The translations under genes and the position numbers were made by a program. 64,000 bases of DNA from Pseudomonas saxonica (GTDB taxonomy: Bacteria > Pseudomonadota > Gammaproteobacteria > Pseudomonadales > Pseudomonadaceae), in assembly GCF_007858365.1 (NCBI RefSeq), contig NZ_VFIO01000009.1, forward strand, positions 112,964 through 176,963, given 5' to 3'. The notes under the pieces were generated by a model. That model was not told where the DNA came from, did not search any database, and saw only the letters and a program-made list of their open reading frames with translations. Shown here piece after piece: positions 35,934-45,130 of the stretch; position 1 is the first letter of the stretch; each line of letters starts with the position of its first letter.

Positions 35934-36730
35934 GCAGAGAATCCGTGTTCAGTGCCAGGGAAAGTGACAGCTTTGACTTCAGTCACATAAGCGCTGAGTG
36001 CTGATTGAATATCGGGTTGACCCGCCATGAAGTTTTTCACGAACTTGGGTACGCGCCCTGTAAGGGACAAACCGAGCATGTCATGCAGCACCAGAACCTG
36101 ACCGTCGGTGTCGCTGCCGGCGCCAATCCCGATTACCGGGATCTTGACCGCATGAGTGATTTCTTTGGCAAGCTCGCTCGGCACGCATTCAAGCAGCAGC
36201 ATGGCCGCGCCTGCCTGCTCCAATGCAATGGCATCGGCCCGCATTTGGCGAGCCTGGGCTTCGTTACGGCCTTGCACTTTATATCCGCCCAGTACATTGA
36301 CGGTTTGCGGAGTCAGACCCATATGCGCGCAGACAGGGATGCCGCGCTCGGTCAGTAAGCGAATGGACTCTGAAAGCCAGACCGCGCCCTCGACCTTGAC
36401 CATGTGGGCCCCGGCTTGCATCAGCTGTGCGCTGTTGTTCAGGGTTTGCTCCAGCGTGGCATTAGCCATAAATGGCAGGTCCGCAAGAATCATTGCGTCC
36501 TGGTTGCCGCGTTTGACGCAGGCCACGTGGTACGCCATTTCGGCGGTGGTAACTGGCAGTGTGCTGTCATGCCCTTGCAGAACCATGCCCAAGGAGTCGC
36601 CTACCAGTAGCACTTCCACACCGGCTTGATTGCAAGCGTGCGAAAAGGTGGCGTCATAGCACGTCAGCATGGTGATTTTTTCACCTTTTTGCTTAAGGCT
36701 TTGCAGGGTGGTGAGGGTGATAGCCGGCAT
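35930..36730 (-). CDS. panB: Ketopantoate hydroxymethyltransferase
   Basis: Adds a hydroxymethyl group from methylene-tetrahydrofolate to ketoisovalerate, the first step to pantothenate. The 266-residue TIM barrel has MLTCYDATFSHACNQAGVEVLLVGDSLGMVLQGHDSTLPVT and VIGIGAGSDTDGQVLVLHDMLGL. It uses a valine precursor made by the ilvIHC genes elsewhere in the window. Folate supply links it to the neighbouring folK. Confidence 0.98.
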   Translation of the reverse strand: MPAITLTTLQSLKQKGEKITMLTCYDATFSHACNQAGVEVLLVGDSLGMVLQGHDSTLPVTTAEMAYHVACVKRGNQDAMILADLPFMANATLEQTLNNSAQLMQAGAHMVKVEGAVWLSESIRLLTERGIPVCAHMGLTPQTVNVLGGYKVQGRNEAQARQMRADAIALEQAGAAMLLLECVPSELAKEITHAVKIPVIGIGAGSDTDGQVLVLHDMLGLSLTGRVPKFVKNFMAGQPDIQSALSAYVTEVKAVTFPGTEHGFSA

Positions 36731-36927
36731 GAAAAAGGATCCTCGTCAGGCAGTGTGACAATCACTGCGAGTAACGCGTGTGATTCATCGTATAAGCAGG
36801 AGCACCACTTCTAAGGGGTGTTTGTAACGCCTGCTTTTCACATTGCGCCGTCCATTGGACGGCAGCGGGATGCCTATAGTCGTGACGAGCACACTGGAAG
36901 TCAATTACAGGTGTTACCGGGTCAGTG

Positions 36928-37437
36928 TTACCGGCGTGATTGATTCGATTCAGCGTGGGGGGGCAGACGTTCCAGCCCGACAAATGGGCATTCGCTCAAG
37001 AGCTGAGAAAGGGAGCGACCATCGGCCAGAATCAGCGACGTGGGGGCTACTTCAGCCAGCGGATAGAGGACGAAAGGCCGTGCCTGCATATGGTAGTGCG
37101 GAACCTTGAGGCGCGGTTCGTCGATCAGTCGATCACCGAACAGCAGGATATCGAGATCCAGTGTGCGAGGCCCCCAGCGCTCATGTCGTTCGCGGCCCTG
37201 GCCCAGTTCGATGGCTTGCAGGGCATCCAGCAGTTGCAAGGGAGTCATTGCCGTATCTAGAGCCGCTACGGCGTTGGTATAGCGGGGTTGGCCCGCCAGC
37301 AGTGAATCACTTTGATAGAACGCAGATACATCCACAAGGCGGGAGTCCGGCAATTGTGCCAGCGCTTCGACTGCGCTGCGTAATTGCTCAGCCGGGTCAG
37401 CCAGATTGCTGCCCATTCCAATGTACGTACGTTCCAT
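36928..37437 (-). CDS. folK: HPPK, 6-hydroxymethyl-dihydropterin pyrophosphokinase
   Basis: Activates the pterin that FolP (also in this window) condenses with p-aminobenzoate. The 169 residues have the family start MERTYIGMGSNLADPAEQL and the signature ERWGPRTLDLDILLFGD. It starts three bases after the pcnB stop; panB follows about 200 bases on. Confidence 0.97.
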   Translation of the reverse strand: MERTYIGMGSNLADPAEQLRSAVEALAQLPDSRLVDVSAFYQSDSLLAGQPRYTNAVAALDTAMTPLQLLDALQAIELGQGRERHERWGPRTLDLDILLFGDRLIDEPRLKVPHYHMQARPFVLYPLAEVAPTSLILADGRSLSQLLSECPFVGLERLPPHAESNQSRR

Positions 37438-37440
37438 CGT

Positions 37441-38832
37441 TTACTCGTCGGCTGCGCTGCGTTTACGCTTGTTAGCCCCGGTACGGCGGCGTTTTCGGGG
37501 TGCAGGACCGCCCCCTTCGTCTTTGGCATTGCTCAGGTCGCGAATCATTTCGCGGCGTCCGCTTTCGTTCGCATCCTGGTAGTCAGTCCACCACTCACCC
37601 AGGCCGTTAGTCTGCTCGCCTGCGCTCTCGCGCAGCAGCAGAAAATCATAACCGGCGCGGAAACGCGGATTGTCGAGGAGCATATCGGCACGTTTACCGC
37701 TGCGCCGTGGCAACCGCTCCTGCATGTCCCAGATCTCGCGGATGGGCATCGTGAAGCGTTTTGGAATGGCGATGCGCTGGCATTGTTCGCTGATCAGCTC
37801 GTGAGCGGCTTCTTGCATGGCCGGAATAGGCGGCATGCCTTGGTCTTGCAAGCGTAAAACCCGAGCCGGCAGGGCAGGCCACAGCAGTGCGGCAAACAAA
37901 AATGCCGGGGTAACAGGCTTGCCCTGTTTGATCCGCAGGTCAGTGTTACGCAAGGCTTCACTGATCAAGGTGTGGGTGTACGTCGGGTTGTTTTCCAAGG
38001 CTTCGGCACTCGCCGGGAACAATGGATCGAACAACTCAAGGTCGACCAGCATTTCAAAGGTGTCAGAAGCGTTACCTGAGAGGAACAGCTTGAGGACTTC
38101 TTCGAACAAACGTGCAGAAGGGATCTCTCGCAGCATAGGTGCCAGTTCGCGAATCGGCGCAGCTGTGTGCTTTTCGATGCCGAAATTGAGCTTGGCGGCA
38201 AAACGCACGGCTCGCAGCATACGAACCGGGTCTTCCTGGTAGCGCTGTTGAGGATCGCCAATCAGACGTAGCAAGTGGTTGCGAATGTCGTGTACGCCGT
38301 TGGCGTAATCGAGAATGCGCTCACTGACCGGGTCGTAGTACAGGGCATTGATCGTGAAGTCACGACGCTGGGCGTCTTCTTCAAGGGTGCCGTAAACGTT
38401 GTCGCGCAAAATGCGTCCGCTTTCGTTACGCGAGGATTGATTGCTGTCTTCCTCTTCGTCGTTTTGCGGATGATTGGCGCGGAATGTCGCGACTTCAATG
38501 ATTTCGCGGCCAAAGTGGATATGGACCAGTTTGAAGCGGCGGCCAATGATGCGCGCGTTTCGAAACTCGGCACGCACTTGCTCAGGCGTTGCACTGGTGG
38601 CGACGTCGAAGTCTTTAGGCGTGATATTGAGCAGCATGTCGCGTACGCAGCCGCCGACCAGATAGGCCTGATAACCAGCGTTCTGCAGGCGTTCAACAAT
38701 ATTGACCGCGTACCGGCTGAACTGGGCGCGTTGCAGCGAATGCTGGCTGCTATTGAGCACTTCAGGGGTGCTGCGCAGTTGTTGCGTGCGACGCTTGGGA
38801 GTACGGAGTGACTGGAACAGCTTCTTCAGCAT
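37441..38832 (-). CDS. pcnB: Poly(A) polymerase I
   Basis: Adds 3' poly(A) tails that promote RNA decay, working against structured RNAs together with PNPase. From the ATG at 38832 (MLKKLFQSLRTPKRR) it has 463 residues; a GTG three codons upstream is an alternative. The nucleotidyltransferase core shows YLVGGCVRDMLLNITPKDFDVATSATPEQV with the metal-binding Asp pair, then RRDFTINALYYDP and RMLRAVRFAAKLNF. The tail is Arg/Lys-rich (PRKRRRTGANKRKR). A -10-like TAGAAT at 38894-38899 may serve its own promoter. Confidence 0.97.
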   Translation of the reverse strand: MLKKLFQSLRTPKRRTQQLRSTPEVLNSSQHSLQRAQFSRYAVNIVERLQNAGYQAYLVGGCVRDMLLNITPKDFDVATSATPEQVRAEFRNARIIGRRFKLVHIHFGREIIEVATFRANHPQNDEEEDSNQSSRNESGRILRDNVYGTLEEDAQRRDFTINALYYDPVSERILDYANGVHDIRNHLLRLIGDPQQRYQEDPVRMLRAVRFAAKLNFGIEKHTAAPIRELAPMLREIPSARLFEEVLKLFLSGNASDTFEMLVDLELFDPLFPASAEALENNPTYTHTLISEALRNTDLRIKQGKPVTPAFLFAALLWPALPARVLRLQDQGMPPIPAMQEAAHELISEQCQRIAIPKRFTMPIREIWDMQERLPRRSGKRADMLLDNPRFRAGYDFLLLRESAGEQTNGLGEWWTDYQDANESGRREMIRDLSNAKDEGGGPAPRKRRRTGANKRKRSAADE

Positions 38833-39023
38833 GGGATGCACTGTTTGAAGGAATGTTCGGCCAAAACGAAGAATGACCGCATGATGGGCGGGGATTCTAG
38901 CATTTAGTCAGGGGATGGTGTAGGAAGCTGAGGCGGTCTTGTGACTGAAGCTGCAAGCGGCCAGTAGAAACAGCTGCAAGAGGTGCGAACTAGACAGGTG
39001 GAAGATTTTTCTAAATCTCAGCA

Positions 39024-39392
39024 AGCACAAGGGGAGCCGAAGCTCCCCTAGAAATTATTGCGTGCTCTATTTTTATTATTGATTGCGGGCTTTTTGTTTT
39101 TGTTAAGTGCCCTGGTTACAAAGGTTTTGCCTGTGTAACCCTCCCAATCGGGAGATAAGAGCAAACGGATTGCTTTGGTCGCTGTGTTGCTGTGATCAAT
39201 GATCCAACCAGTTCAGGTTCTGCTTTAAGTGCAGTTTTTGTTCTTCTCTGCCGGGTTGTGGGGCTAGGCCCAATAACAACGCCTCTCCAAAACAATCAGT
39301 TAGCTGCGCCTCCGCCGTGTTGTTCTTGTTATGCGTGAGCCGATACGTCTTATTTTTATTGTGTGCTGCTGTGATTCTTATTGTTCTTGTAC
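39024..39392 (-). ncRNA. crcZ: CrcZ sRNA, Hfq/Crc antagonist
   Basis: The gap between cbrB and pcnB is the known locus of CrcZ, an RNA that titrates Hfq/Crc and relieves catabolite repression. Read on the - strand from the sigma-54 start near 39392 it is about 370 nt, the size of CrcZ/CrcY in other pseudomonads. It carries at least five A-rich Hfq/Crc motifs: near 39377-39390 (acaagaacaataag), 39349-39363, 39319-39330, 39090-39104 (aacaaaaacaaaaag) and 39067-39083. It ends in the hairpin at 39030-39049. No reading frame here is protein-like. Confidence 0.92.
39030..39049 (-). terminator. CrcZ 3' hairpin
   Basis: AGGGGAGC, tetraloop TTCG (- strand), GCTCCCCT: a perfect 8-bp stem. The T tract after it is short (TTGTGCTTG). 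Confidence 0.75.
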
Positions 39393-39401
39393 GGATACAT
39401 A

Positions 39402-39418
39402 TAGCAGGGTGCGTGCCA
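39402..39418 (-). promoter_or_regulatory. Sigma-54 promoter of crcZ
   Basis: On the - strand TGGCACGCACCCTGCT has GG (39417-39416) and GC (39405-39404) ten bases apart, a near-perfect -24/-12 element. It places the start near 39392. Confidence 0.93.
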
Positions 39419-39484
39419 ACTTTTGCGTGGGCCAGCAAAATAAGGGCTTTGCGGGGATTTAGCCTTTTTCTGGGCCAAAAAAAA

Positions 39485-39511
39485 CCGGAGCTTCGTTACC
39501 GTAAGCCCCGG
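39485..39511 (-). terminator. terminator of cbrB
   Basis: On the - strand CCGGGGCTT pairs with AAGCTCCGG (one G-U) around nine bases and is followed by eight T (39484-39477). It separates cbrB from crcZ, so crcZ depends mainly on its own promoter. Confidence 0.88.
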
Positions 39512-39515
39512 CTTT

Positions 39516-39541
39516 TGTTACGTCTTTAAGGTGCGGTAACA
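39516..39541. promoter_or_regulatory. CbrB upstream activating site for crcZ
   Basis: TGTTAC (39516-39521), 14 bases, GTAACA (39536-39541): an exact match to the TGTTAC-N14-GTAACA site described for CbrB. It lies about 124-149 bases upstream of the crcZ start and overlaps no coding sequence. Confidence 0.9.
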
Positions 39542-39574
39542 GTTTTTTCACATTTCTGTGTGTTACCTGGAGCG

Positions 39575-41008
39575 TTACCCTTCGGTGGTCACCCCGGTTT
39601 TTCTACGCGGAATACCCAGGCGCTGACGGCGCTCCCACAGGCATTTACGGCTGACACCCAGTTTGCGTGCCAGTTCGGTCTCGGTCATGTGATCCTGGTG
39701 CTCAAGCACAAAGTGCTGGAAGTAGTCTTCAAGAGAGAGGTCTTCGGCTGGGTCATGGCTGGTGTTACCGCTGCTGATGCTGTGCTGCGGGCCCAAACCA
39801 ATGAAGTCATCGTCACGCAGGTCGCCCAGCTCAATGTCGATACCTAGCAAATCGGCAGAGATTTCCGGGTTTTCGCACAAAATAACGGCGCGCTCTACGG
39901 CGTTCTCGAGCTCACGAACGTTACCTGGCCATGAGTACTGGCTAATGGCACGTTCGGCATCCGGGGCAAATTTCAGGTCGGTACGGCCAACGCGCGCGCT
40001 TTGGCGTGCCAGAAAAGCGTGGGCAATTTCATTAACGTCTGAACCACGTTCGCGCAAGGGGGGAAGCTTGAGGGCGATGACGTGCAATCGGTAGTACAAG
40101 TCTTCGCGGAACTGACCCACCTTTGCCAGGCTCTTGAGGTCGCGGTGAGTTGCAGCGATCAGGCGCACATCCACTTTTTGTGATTGCACCGAACCTACCC
40201 GACGAATTTCACCTTCTTGCAGCACCCGCAGCAAACGCGCCTGTGCTTCAAGGGGCAATTCGCCAATTTCATCGAGGAACAATGTTCCGCCATCGGCCGC
40301 TTCAACGAGGCCTGCACGTCCCGCGCTGGCGCCGGTAAAGGCGCCTTTCTCGTGGCCGAACAATTCTGATTCGATCAAGGACTCAGGGATGGCCGCGCAG
40401 TTGACCGAAATCATCGGTGCTTTGGCGCGTCGCGACAGGTTGTGCAAAGCACGGGCTACCAACTCTTTACCCGTTCCCGATTCGCCTTGAATCAGGACAT
40501 TGGAGTCGGTAGGTGCGACTTTGCGTATCTTGCTGTACATGTCCAGCATGGGCGGGCAAGAGCCGATGATGCCGATCTCGCCGTTGCTGTTATCGACCGT
40601 ATTTTTGTCCGCATTACCGGCCTTGGCCGGGCGCTCGACAGGTGTGCTTTGAGTGCTTTGGCGATCACGCAGGATACGCGCCACAGCTTGCAGCATTTCG
40701 TCGTGGTCGAACGGTTTGGCGATGTAGTCCACCGCTCCCATTTTCATGGAGTCCACGGCAGAACGCAGACTGGCATAGCTGGTCATGATCAACACTGGCT
40801 TGCCTTGGCCAAGCTTGATCAGCTCAGTTCCGGGGGCACCGGGCAGCCGCAGGTCGCTGACAATCAAGTCGAACGAGGGAATGCTGAAACGCTCTTGCGC
40901 TTCCTGTACCGAGCCCGCTTCGCTGACCTGGTATTGGTTGCGCTCCAGCAAGCGGCGCAGTGCGGAGCGTATGATGGTTTCATCTTCGACGATCAAAATA
41001 TGCGGCAT
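39575..41008 (-). CDS. cbrB: CbrB, sigma-54-dependent response regulator
   Basis: NtrC-type activator of crcZ and of carbon/nitrogen catabolic genes. The 477 residues comprise a receiver domain (MPHILIVEDETIIRSAL, phospho-acceptor Asp52 in VSDLRLPG), a central AAA+ domain (GESGTGKE, the sigma-54 contact loop GAFTGA, ELPLEAQARLLRVLQ) and a C-terminal Fis-type helix-turn-helix (ETELARKLGVSRKCLWERRQRL). It begins 22 bases after cbrA and is followed by its own terminator and crcZ. Confidence 0.97.
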   Translation of the reverse strand: MPHILIVEDETIIRSALRRLLERNQYQVSEAGSVQEAQERFSIPSFDLIVSDLRLPGAPGTELIKLGQGKPVLIMTSYASLRSAVDSMKMGAVDYIAKPFDHDEMLQAVARILRDRQSTQSTPVERPAKAGNADKNTVDNSNGEIGIIGSCPPMLDMYSKIRKVAPTDSNVLIQGESGTGKELVARALHNLSRRAKAPMISVNCAAIPESLIESELFGHEKGAFTGASAGRAGLVEAADGGTLFLDEIGELPLEAQARLLRVLQEGEIRRVGSVQSQKVDVRLIAATHRDLKSLAKVGQFREDLYYRLHVIALKLPPLRERGSDVNEIAHAFLARQSARVGRTDLKFAPDAERAISQYSWPGNVRELENAVERAVILCENPEISADLLGIDIELGDLRDDDFIGLGPQHSISSGNTSHDPAEDLSLEDYFQHFVLEHQDHMTETELARKLGVSRKCLWERRQRLGIPRRKTGVTTEG

Positions 41009-41030
41009 TGATTCAGTTCTCTCGACGGTC

Positions 41031-43985
41031 TCAGTTCACAGCGGACGTCGCTTCGACATGACGCGGCAGGGTGACCCGAATACGGGTTCCGCGTTGGCTT
41101 TGAATGTCAGCCGGGCTGTCGATGGTGATTTGTCCATAATGCTCTTCAACGATGGAATAGACCAGTGCAAGGCCCAGACCGGTGCCTTCGCCGGGGTCCT
41201 TGGTGGTGAAAAACGGCTCGAATAATCGGTCCATGATGTTCTTCGGAATGCCCGTGCCTTCGTCTTCTACGATCAGATCAATGGTGTGCTCACCGGCTTC
41301 ACTTTTGACCCGGACAGCACTGCCGGCAGGGGATGCGTCCCGGGCGTTCGACAGCAGGTTGATCAACACTTGCGCTAATCGCTGAGGATCGCCCTCGACC
41401 CAATGGTCGGGGTCGCACAGGTTGTAGAACTGCACTTCAAAATTACGCCGGTTCAATGCCAGCAAACCAATCGCATCCTGTGCCACTTCAGCCAGACAGA
41501 CGGGTTCGTCATTGTGCTGGTGGCTGCCGGCGTGGGCGAAGCTCATCAAGGACTGCACAATGCGCGAGATGCGCTTGGTCTGTTCAAGTATCTGGCTGCT
41601 GATTTCAGTCAGTTCTTCGTCATCTTCGCGTTCTTCACGCAGATTTTGCGCCAGGCAGGCAATGCCGGTCACAGGGTTGCCGATTTCATGAGCCACCCCC
41701 GCCGCCAGCCGTCCGATGCTGGCCAGTCGTTCGGAGTGCACCAGTTTGTCTTCGAGCATTTGAGTCTCGGTCAGGTCTTCGACCAGTAACACCAAACCAC
41801 TGTTGCCCGGTGCCAACGGCTCGTCAATGGCTGCCTTGTGCAGGTTCAGCCAGCGGGTTTGACCGTCGAGAGCCAAATGTTGCTTGTGCAAGTGCTCGTC
41901 GGGCAAGTCGATAAACCCCTGCAGCAGTTCACGCCATGGGTTGCCCAGAGTGCTCATGCGCGAACCCACTACCCGCTGTGCGGGGATGCCGGTCAGTTCC
42001 TCCATGGCTTTATTCCACATCAGGATTTCCTGGTCTTTGGCCAGCGAGCAGACACCCATCGGCAACTCTTGCAGCGTTTGACGGTGGTAACGGCGCAGGG
42101 CGTCCAGTTCCGCGGCCAGTCCGGTCAGGCGAGAGTGGTAGTCCTCGAGCCGGCTTTCGATGAAGTGGATATCTTCAGTGACGTAGCTTTCGCCGCTTGA
42201 TTTGTAGGGCAAGAAGGTTTCGACCATGTCCTGAGCAACGCTGGGGCCCATTAAGCCGGAAAGGTTGGCTTCGATACGGTCGCGAAGGCGGCGCAAGGCA
42301 TAAGGGCGACGCTCGTCGAAGGGCAAAAATAAGTCTCGCAAGGCTTGTTCGACTTCTTTTTGCGCCGCTTTCGCCCCAAGTGGTTTGGCGAGTTGGGTGG
42401 CAAACTCTTGTGGCGAAGCTGCGTGTAATTCGCGTCGTTGCGGGCGTCGAACGTTATCCACTGCACAGGCTTCGGCGGCGCTGGCTTCTTCGGGGCTGGC
42501 ATTGGTAAACAGAGAAATCAGCGTAAACATCAGTACGTTGGCAGCGAGTGATGCGATGGCTGCCATGTGCCAGCTGGTATCGTCCAGCACGTAGATCATG
42601 TTCAACCACGGGATGTAAAAGCCCTGAAAATTGCCGATCAGCGGGAACAGCATACTGGCCATCCACACCAGAATCCCGGCCAGCAACCCGGCAATAAAGC
42701 CGCGGCGATTCGCCGTTGGCCAGTACAGCACCGACAGTACGCCCGGCAGGAATTGCAAGGTGGCGACAAACGCGACAATGCCGAGGTTGGCCAGGTCCTG
42801 CTCTGCACCCATCAGCAGGTAAAAACCGAAGCCGGCCATAATGATGGCCACGATCAACGCACGTCGGGTCCATTTCAGCCAGCGGTAGATATTACCTTCG
42901 GCAGGTGGCTGATAGAGCGGCAATACCAGGTGGTTCAATGCCATGCCTGACAGTGCCAGGGTGGTGACGATAATCAACCCGCTGGACGCTGACAGCCCGC
43001 CGACATAAGCGAGTAATGCCAGTGATTTGCTGTTGGCGGCAATACCCACACCCAAGGTGAAGTATTCGGGATTGGTGGTGGCGCCCAGTTTGAGCCCAGC
43101 CCATAGAATCAGTGGCACGGCGAGGCTCATTAGCAGCAGGAACAGCGGCAAGCCCCAGCTGGCGCTGACAAGCCCGCGCGGGTTGAGGTTTTCAGTGAAC
43201 GTCATGTGATACATGTGCGGCATCACGATGGCTGACGCAAAAAACACCAACAGCAGGGTACGCCACGGCCCTTCTTGTAATGGGGTATGCAGAGCTGCGA
43301 GGGCAGTCTGGTTTTGCAGTAACCACACTTCGAGCTGTTGCGGGCCATCGAAGACGCCATACAGTGCGTAGAGGCCCACGCCACCGATTGCTATAAGTTT
43401 GATGACTGACTCAAAGGCGATGGCAAACACCAGTCCTTCATGCTTTTCCCGAGTTGCGATGTGCCTTGAACCGAAGAAAATCGTGAACAGTGAGATCAAT
43501 GCGCAGAAGCTGAGTGCCACGCGGTGTTGCACAGGCTCGCGGGTCAGGATGCTGATGGAGTCGGCGACAGCTTGAATTTGCAGGGCCAGCAGTGGCAGGA
43601 CGCCAATCAACATGAAAATCGTGGTCAGTGCCCCGGCCCACGTGCTGCGAAAGCGGAAGGCAAAAAGGTCGGCGAGTGAGGAAAGTTGATAGGTGCGGGT
43701 AATTTTGAGAATGGGGTACAGGAGCACGGGCGCCAGAAGAAACGCCCCGGAGACGCCCAGGTAGCTGGACAGGAAACCGTAGCCGTATTCGTAAGCCAGC
43801 CCCACCGTGCCGTAAAAAGCCCAGGCGCTGGCGTACACCCCCAAAGACAACGTGTAGGTCAGCGGGTGGCGAATGATTGATCGCGGGATCATCCCTCGCT
43901 CGCTGATCCAGGCTACGCCAAACAGAACCGTCAGGTAGGCGGCGCTGATGAGAATCATCTGGGTGAGGCTAAAGCTCATCGGCAT
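41031..43985 (-). CDS. cbrA: CbrA, transporter-linked sensor histidine kinase
   Basis: Sensor of the CbrAB system for growth on amino acids and other poor carbon sources. The 984 residues begin with a sodium/solute symporter (SLC5-like) membrane domain of about 13 helices up to about residue 500, then a linking region, a PAS-like domain near 620-740, and the kinase: phospho-acceptor His766 in GVAHEIGNPVTGIACLAQN and ATPase boxes NLLSNARDAS, DEGTGIP, GTGLGLALVYSIVEEH. Two ATGs are possible (43985, 43979). The start lies inside the 3' end of a 58-codon gene (cbrX), implying coupled translation. Confidence 0.97.
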   Translation of the reverse strand: MPMSFSLTQMILISAAYLTVLFGVAWISERGMIPRSIIRHPLTYTLSLGVYASAWAFYGTVGLAYEYGYGFLSSYLGVSGAFLLAPVLLYPILKITRTYQLSSLADLFAFRFRSTWAGALTTIFMLIGVLPLLALQIQAVADSISILTREPVQHRVALSFCALISLFTIFFGSRHIATREKHEGLVFAIAFESVIKLIAIGGVGLYALYGVFDGPQQLEVWLLQNQTALAALHTPLQEGPWRTLLLVFFASAIVMPHMYHMTFTENLNPRGLVSASWGLPLFLLLMSLAVPLILWAGLKLGATTNPEYFTLGVGIAANSKSLALLAYVGGLSASSGLIIVTTLALSGMALNHLVLPLYQPPAEGNIYRWLKWTRRALIVAIIMAGFGFYLLMGAEQDLANLGIVAFVATLQFLPGVLSVLYWPTANRRGFIAGLLAGILVWMASMLFPLIGNFQGFYIPWLNMIYVLDDTSWHMAAIASLAANVLMFTLISLFTNASPEEASAAEACAVDNVRRPQRRELHAASPQEFATQLAKPLGAKAAQKEVEQALRDLFLPFDERRPYALRRLRDRIEANLSGLMGPSVAQDMVETFLPYKSSGESYVTEDIHFIESRLEDYHSRLTGLAAELDALRRYHRQTLQELPMGVCSLAKDQEILMWNKAMEELTGIPAQRVVGSRMSTLGNPWRELLQGFIDLPDEHLHKQHLALDGQTRWLNLHKAAIDEPLAPGNSGLVLLVEDLTETQMLEDKLVHSERLASIGRLAAGVAHEIGNPVTGIACLAQNLREEREDDEELTEISSQILEQTKRISRIVQSLMSFAHAGSHQHNDEPVCLAEVAQDAIGLLALNRRNFEVQFYNLCDPDHWVEGDPQRLAQVLINLLSNARDASPAGSAVRVKSEAGEHTIDLIVEDEGTGIPKNIMDRLFEPFFTTKDPGEGTGLGLALVYSIVEEHYGQITIDSPADIQSQRGTRIRVTLPRHVEATSAVN

Positions 43986-44145
43986 CTTTTTGGCTCTGCA
44001 AAATAAAGGTCACAACAATCAGAATCAGCCAAAGCAGATAAGGCCTGTACCAAGCGCCTGTCGCATCGATCCACCAATCCATGATGGCGGGTGAAAACAG
44101 GTAGATCCCCACAACCAGCAACAGGACCAATCTATAGATATACAT
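43969..44145 (-). CDS. cbrX: small membrane protein overlapping cbrA (CbrX-like)
   Basis: A 58-codon frame, ATG at 44145, stop TAG at 43971-43969, encoding MYIYRLVLLLVVGIYLFSPA..., with two hydrophobic stretches (residues about 4-22 and 36-50) separated by DWWIDATGAWYRPY, and a polar end SQKDADEL. It overlaps the cbrA start by 11-17 bases. A small gene upstream of and translationally coupled to cbrA, named cbrX, is described in P. putida; position, size and overlap fit. The start has GGGCAGG upstream. Whether the peptide itself has a function is unclear. Confidence 0.8.
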   Translation of the reverse strand: MYIYRLVLLLVVGIYLFSPAIMDWWIDATGAWYRPYLLWLILIVVTFILQSQKDADEL

Positions 44146-44222
44146 CCTGCCCTCTCTTTTACTGGCCGCATGCTCGAAACGTGCGGCGATGGTAACGGAT
44201 GGCTGACAACCTGCAACAGGTG

Positions 44223-45119
44223 TCAGCGTAATTGCGCTTCGGCCAGCGTGAGCGTGCGCGGGATCAGGTCAGCATTCCAGTGTTGGATGCCCCAGTTCAG
44301 GATTTCGCGCGGGCTGGCGTGCTCAAGACCTGCGTCAGTCTTCTGGCCCAATGTTCGCAAGGCACGCAGCAGTAACGGTGTGGCTTGATCGGCCGTCAGG
44401 GGCGGCGAGCGATAGGATTTTCCAAGCTTGTGGCCATCCGGCTGCACGATCAATGGCACGTGCAGGTAACGCGGCTGTGACAGCCCCAGTAGCTCCTGCA
44501 TGTAGAGCTGGCGCGGGGTGGAGTCCAGCAAGTCGGCGCCGCGCACGATATCAGTCACGCCCTGCCAGGCATCGTCGAGTACCACCGCCAACTGGTAGGC
44601 ATAAAGTCCGTCACGGCGACGAATCACGAAATCACCCACCTCGCGACCCAGGTGCTGGCGGAATTCCTCTTGAACCCTGTCCTTGAACGCGTACTGCAGT
44701 TCAGGCACACGTAAACGGATGGCGGCGTTCTCGATTGAGTGGCCGGCATTTCGGCAAAAACCGGGATAGATACCGTTATAGCCCTCGAGTTGTTTGCGCG
44801 AACAAGTGCAGGCATAAGCCAGCCCCTGGCTGAACAAACGGTCGAGGACATGGGCATAGGCGTCATGGCGATCGCTTTGACGGACCAGTTCACCATCCCA
44901 CTCGAAGCCGTACCGCTCCAGTGCATCGAGGATGGCGGCTTGAGCGCCGGGCATTTCCCGCGGAGGGTCGAGGTCTTCCATTCGCAGCAGCCAGCGGCCA
45001 CCCACTGATCGGGCATCAAGGTAAGAGGCGAGGGCTGCCACCAATGAGCCAAAGTGCAAATGGCCACTGGGGGTTGGGGCAAAGCGCCCGGTGTAAGCGG
45101 GGGTTGAACAAGCCGTCAT
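44223..45119 (-). CDS. gluQ: Glutamyl-Q tRNA(Asp) synthetase
   Basis: Truncated class I glutamyl-tRNA synthetase paralogue that attaches glutamate to queuosine 34 of tRNA-Asp. The 298 residues contain only the catalytic domain, with HIGH-type RFAPTPSGHLHFGSL, the zinc-binding region CTCSRKQLEGYNGIYPGFC and the KMSKS-type HKLGKSYRSPP; the anticodon-binding domain is absent, as expected. It follows dksA, the usual dksA-gluQ pair, but a terminator and a REP pair lie between them. Confidence 0.95.
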   Translation of the reverse strand: MTACSTPAYTGRFAPTPSGHLHFGSLVAALASYLDARSVGGRWLLRMEDLDPPREMPGAQAAILDALERYGFEWDGELVRQSDRHDAYAHVLDRLFSQGLAYACTCSRKQLEGYNGIYPGFCRNAGHSIENAAIRLRVPELQYAFKDRVQEEFRQHLGREVGDFVIRRRDGLYAYQLAVVLDDAWQGVTDIVRGADLLDSTPRQLYMQELLGLSQPRYLHVPLIVQPDGHKLGKSYRSPPLTADQATPLLLRALRTLGQKTDAGLEHASPREILNWGIQHWNADLIPRTLTLAEAQLR

Positions 45120-45130
45120 GGCAAAGATCC

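Noticed and set aside
44025..44216. 63-codon - strand frame at the cbrA upstream region
   Set aside because: It overlaps the better-supported 58-codon cbrX in another phase; cbrX has the hydrophobic pattern, start site and cbrA overlap expected.
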